DNA of 7,958 bases. Origin: Oceanospirillaceae bacterium UBA7410 (GTDB lineage: Bacteria > Pseudomonadota > Gammaproteobacteria > Pseudomonadales > Balneatricaceae). The stretch spans positions 1,922 through 9,879 of the forward strand of contig DKMQ01000106.1 in NCBI GenBank assembly GCA_002470565.1, in the 5' to 3' direction. This document shows, in pieces, positions 7,581 to 7,958 of this stretch. A program made the position numbers and the translations under genes. How positions within the stretch are numbered: the stretch's first letter is position 1; the number at the start of each line of letters is the position of its first letter. A model generated the notes under the pieces. That model was not told the origin of the DNA. It did not search any database and was given only the letters and a program-made list of their open reading frames with translations.

Positions 7581-7589
7581 ATCATTCTT
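7571..7589. promoter_or_regulatory. Fur box (predicted)
   Basis: GCAAATGCAAATCATTCTT matches the 19-bp Fur consensus GATAATGATAATCATTATC at 13 of 19 positions, counted by hand, and has the repeated-hexamer form: GCAAAT, GCAAAT, C, ATTCTT. The half-sites AATG and CATT are spaced as in the consensus. It covers the -35 of the fbpABC promoter, so Fe2+-Fur would block RNA polymerase when iron is sufficient. It also lies about 80 bases upstream of the tRNA promoter's -35 on the other strand, too far to be expected to affect it. Confidence 0.75.
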
Positions 7590-7669
7590 ATTAAGATTTA
7601 CAATAAAGCTTTAGTTTGCATTGATTAAGAAAAAATAGTTTTATTTACACACTTTGCTAGTAATGCAGC

Positions 7670-7698
7670 TACACATAGAATTGATCAACTGGTAGAAT
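7670..7698 (+). promoter_or_regulatory. Predicted promoter of the tRNA-Arg gene
   Basis: An extended -10, TGG plus TAGAAT (7690-7698), follows TACACA (7670-7675, 4 of 6 consensus bases) with a 17-base spacer. A GC-rich stretch, GCGCGG, directly follows the -10; such discriminators are typical of stable-RNA promoters under stringent control. Transcription would start near 7705, leaving about seven bases before the mature tRNA 5' end for RNase P to remove. Confidence 0.65.
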
Positions 7699-7711
7699 GC
7701 GCGGCTACAAC

Positions 7712-7788
7712 GTCCCAGTAGCTCAGCTGGATAGAGCAGCCGCCTCCTAAGCGGCAGGTCGGAGGTTCGACTCCTCTCTGGGACGCCA
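7712..7788 (+). tRNA. tRNA-Arg (anticodon CCT)
   Basis: The 77-nt gene folds into a full cloverleaf: acceptor GTCCCAG/CTGGGAC (7712-7718 with 7778-7784), D stem GCTC/GAGC, anticodon stem GCCGC/GCGGC around loop CTCCTAA (7744-7750), a five-base variable region, and T stem GGAGG/CCTCT with loop TTCGACT. The anticodon at 7746-7748 is CCT, which reads the arginine codon AGG. G is the discriminator base, and the terminal CCA (7786-7788) is encoded, as is usual in gammaproteobacteria. It stands alone in the window, divergent from fbpA. Confidence 0.97.
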
Positions 7789-7862
7789 TTCCCCCTTATT
7801 TTCCGGTTTCATCCAGCATGTCCTTGGTTTTCATATTTTAAATCTATTTTTTGGAAATAGTT

Positions 7863-7880
7863 TAGCCGTTGGGCTATTTT
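7863..7880 (+). terminator. Weak terminator-like hairpin after tRNA-Arg
   Basis: TAGCC and GGCTA form a perfect 5-bp stem with a four-base loop, followed directly by TTTT. An alternative pairing uses AAATAG (7855-7860) with CTATTT (7874-7879). The short stem and short T run make it a poor intrinsic terminator, and it lies 75 bases beyond the tRNA, but nothing better is visible downstream of that gene. Confidence 0.35.
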
Positions 7881-7934
7881 CGTCATTGCGTGCTGTCGCC
7901 CACTTACATTAACAGTACCCACTCTTAATGCCCA

Positions 7935-7954
7935 TTTACACACTGTAAAAGTGT
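7935..7954. repeat. Overlapping palindromes at the right edge
   Basis: TTTACA-CAC-TGTAAA (7935-7949) is a perfect 6-bp inverted repeat, and ACACT-GTAAA-AGTGT (7940-7954) is a second perfect 5-bp inverted repeat that overlaps it. This arrangement resembles a repressor-binding region, but the gene it would serve is not in the window and I cannot name a regulator. Confidence 0.3.
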
Positions 7955-7958
7955 CAGA

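Larger units (their letters stand above)
7789..7958. other. Region downstream of tRNA-Arg, no gene recognised
   Basis: I see no protein-coding frame with a start and ribosome site here, no second tRNA, and no repeat of the tRNA 3' end that would mark an integrated element. It contains a weak terminator-like hairpin (7863-7880) and overlapping small palindromes near the right edge (7935-7954), which may belong to the promoter of a gene outside the window. Confidence 0.5.

Noticed and set aside
7425..7628. 67-residue plus-strand frame between fbpA and the tRNA
   Set aside because: It overlaps the fbpA start, its ribosome site, the promoter and the Fur box, and has no ribosome site of its own.
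7712..7958. tRNA-Arg as an integration site for a mobile element
   Set aside because: No integrase gene and no direct repeat of the tRNA 3' end is visible in the 170 bases that follow; the window ends too soon to exclude it further out.
1..7958. CRISPR array, insertion sequence, toxin-antitoxin or phage-defence module
   Set aside because: No regularly spaced repeats, transposase motifs, terminal repeats or paired small genes were seen; the coding content is housekeeping metabolism and iron uptake.

Overview
This window is a typical stretch of gammaproteobacterial chromosome with moderate GC (mid-40s percent, judged by eye). It holds the 5' part of a homodimeric pyruvate dehydrogenase E1 gene (aceE, minus strand, running off the left edge), nadC on the plus strand, a minus-strand fbpABC-type ferric iron ABC transporter operon, and a plus-strand tRNA-Arg(CCT) gene near the right edge. 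The AceE family (single-chain E1 of the Escherichia type), the nadC/aceE neighbourhood (in E. coli nadC also lies a few genes from pdhR-aceEF) and the Fur-like site upstream of fbpA all fit a gammaproteobacterium, plausibly a marine or environmental one. The species cannot be named from the sequence.

Layout. Positions 1-2421 (minus) are aceE, 807 codons, starting at a GTG. Positions 2422-2830 are a divergent control region with a 15-bp palindrome of the FadR/PdhR GntR-family type (TNGTNNNACNA) over the best aceE promoter, and an extended -10 for nadC. Positions 2831-3697 (plus) are nadC, quinolinate phosphoribosyltransferase of NAD synthesis. The nadC stop codon overlaps the fbpC stop codon on the other strand within one TTAA. 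Positions 3694-7456 (minus) are the fbpA-fbpB-fbpC operon, transcribed right to left with gaps of only 13 and 15 bases. Positions 7457-7711 hold divergent promoters for fbpA (TATAAT, with a Fur-box-like sequence over the -35) and for the tRNA gene (extended -10 TAGAAT). tRNA-Arg(CCT) lies at 7712-7788. The last 170 bases hold no recognisable gene, only short hairpins and palindromes.

How it works together. FbpA captures ferric iron in the periplasm, FbpB (12 predicted membrane segments, two fused permease halves) passes it through the inner membrane, and FbpC supplies ATP hydrolysis; the predicted Fur site would repress the operon when iron is plentiful. AceE and NadC are core metabolism (pyruvate to acetyl-CoA; de novo NAD+). 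They share a divergent promoter region but no obvious pathway step.

I looked for a hidden or novel system and did not find one. The points worth a second look are regulatory (aceE operator, Fur site), the overlapping ATG/GTG start of aceE, the three-tyrosine iron site inferred in FbpA, and the convergent nadC/fbpC ends with no terminator between them.
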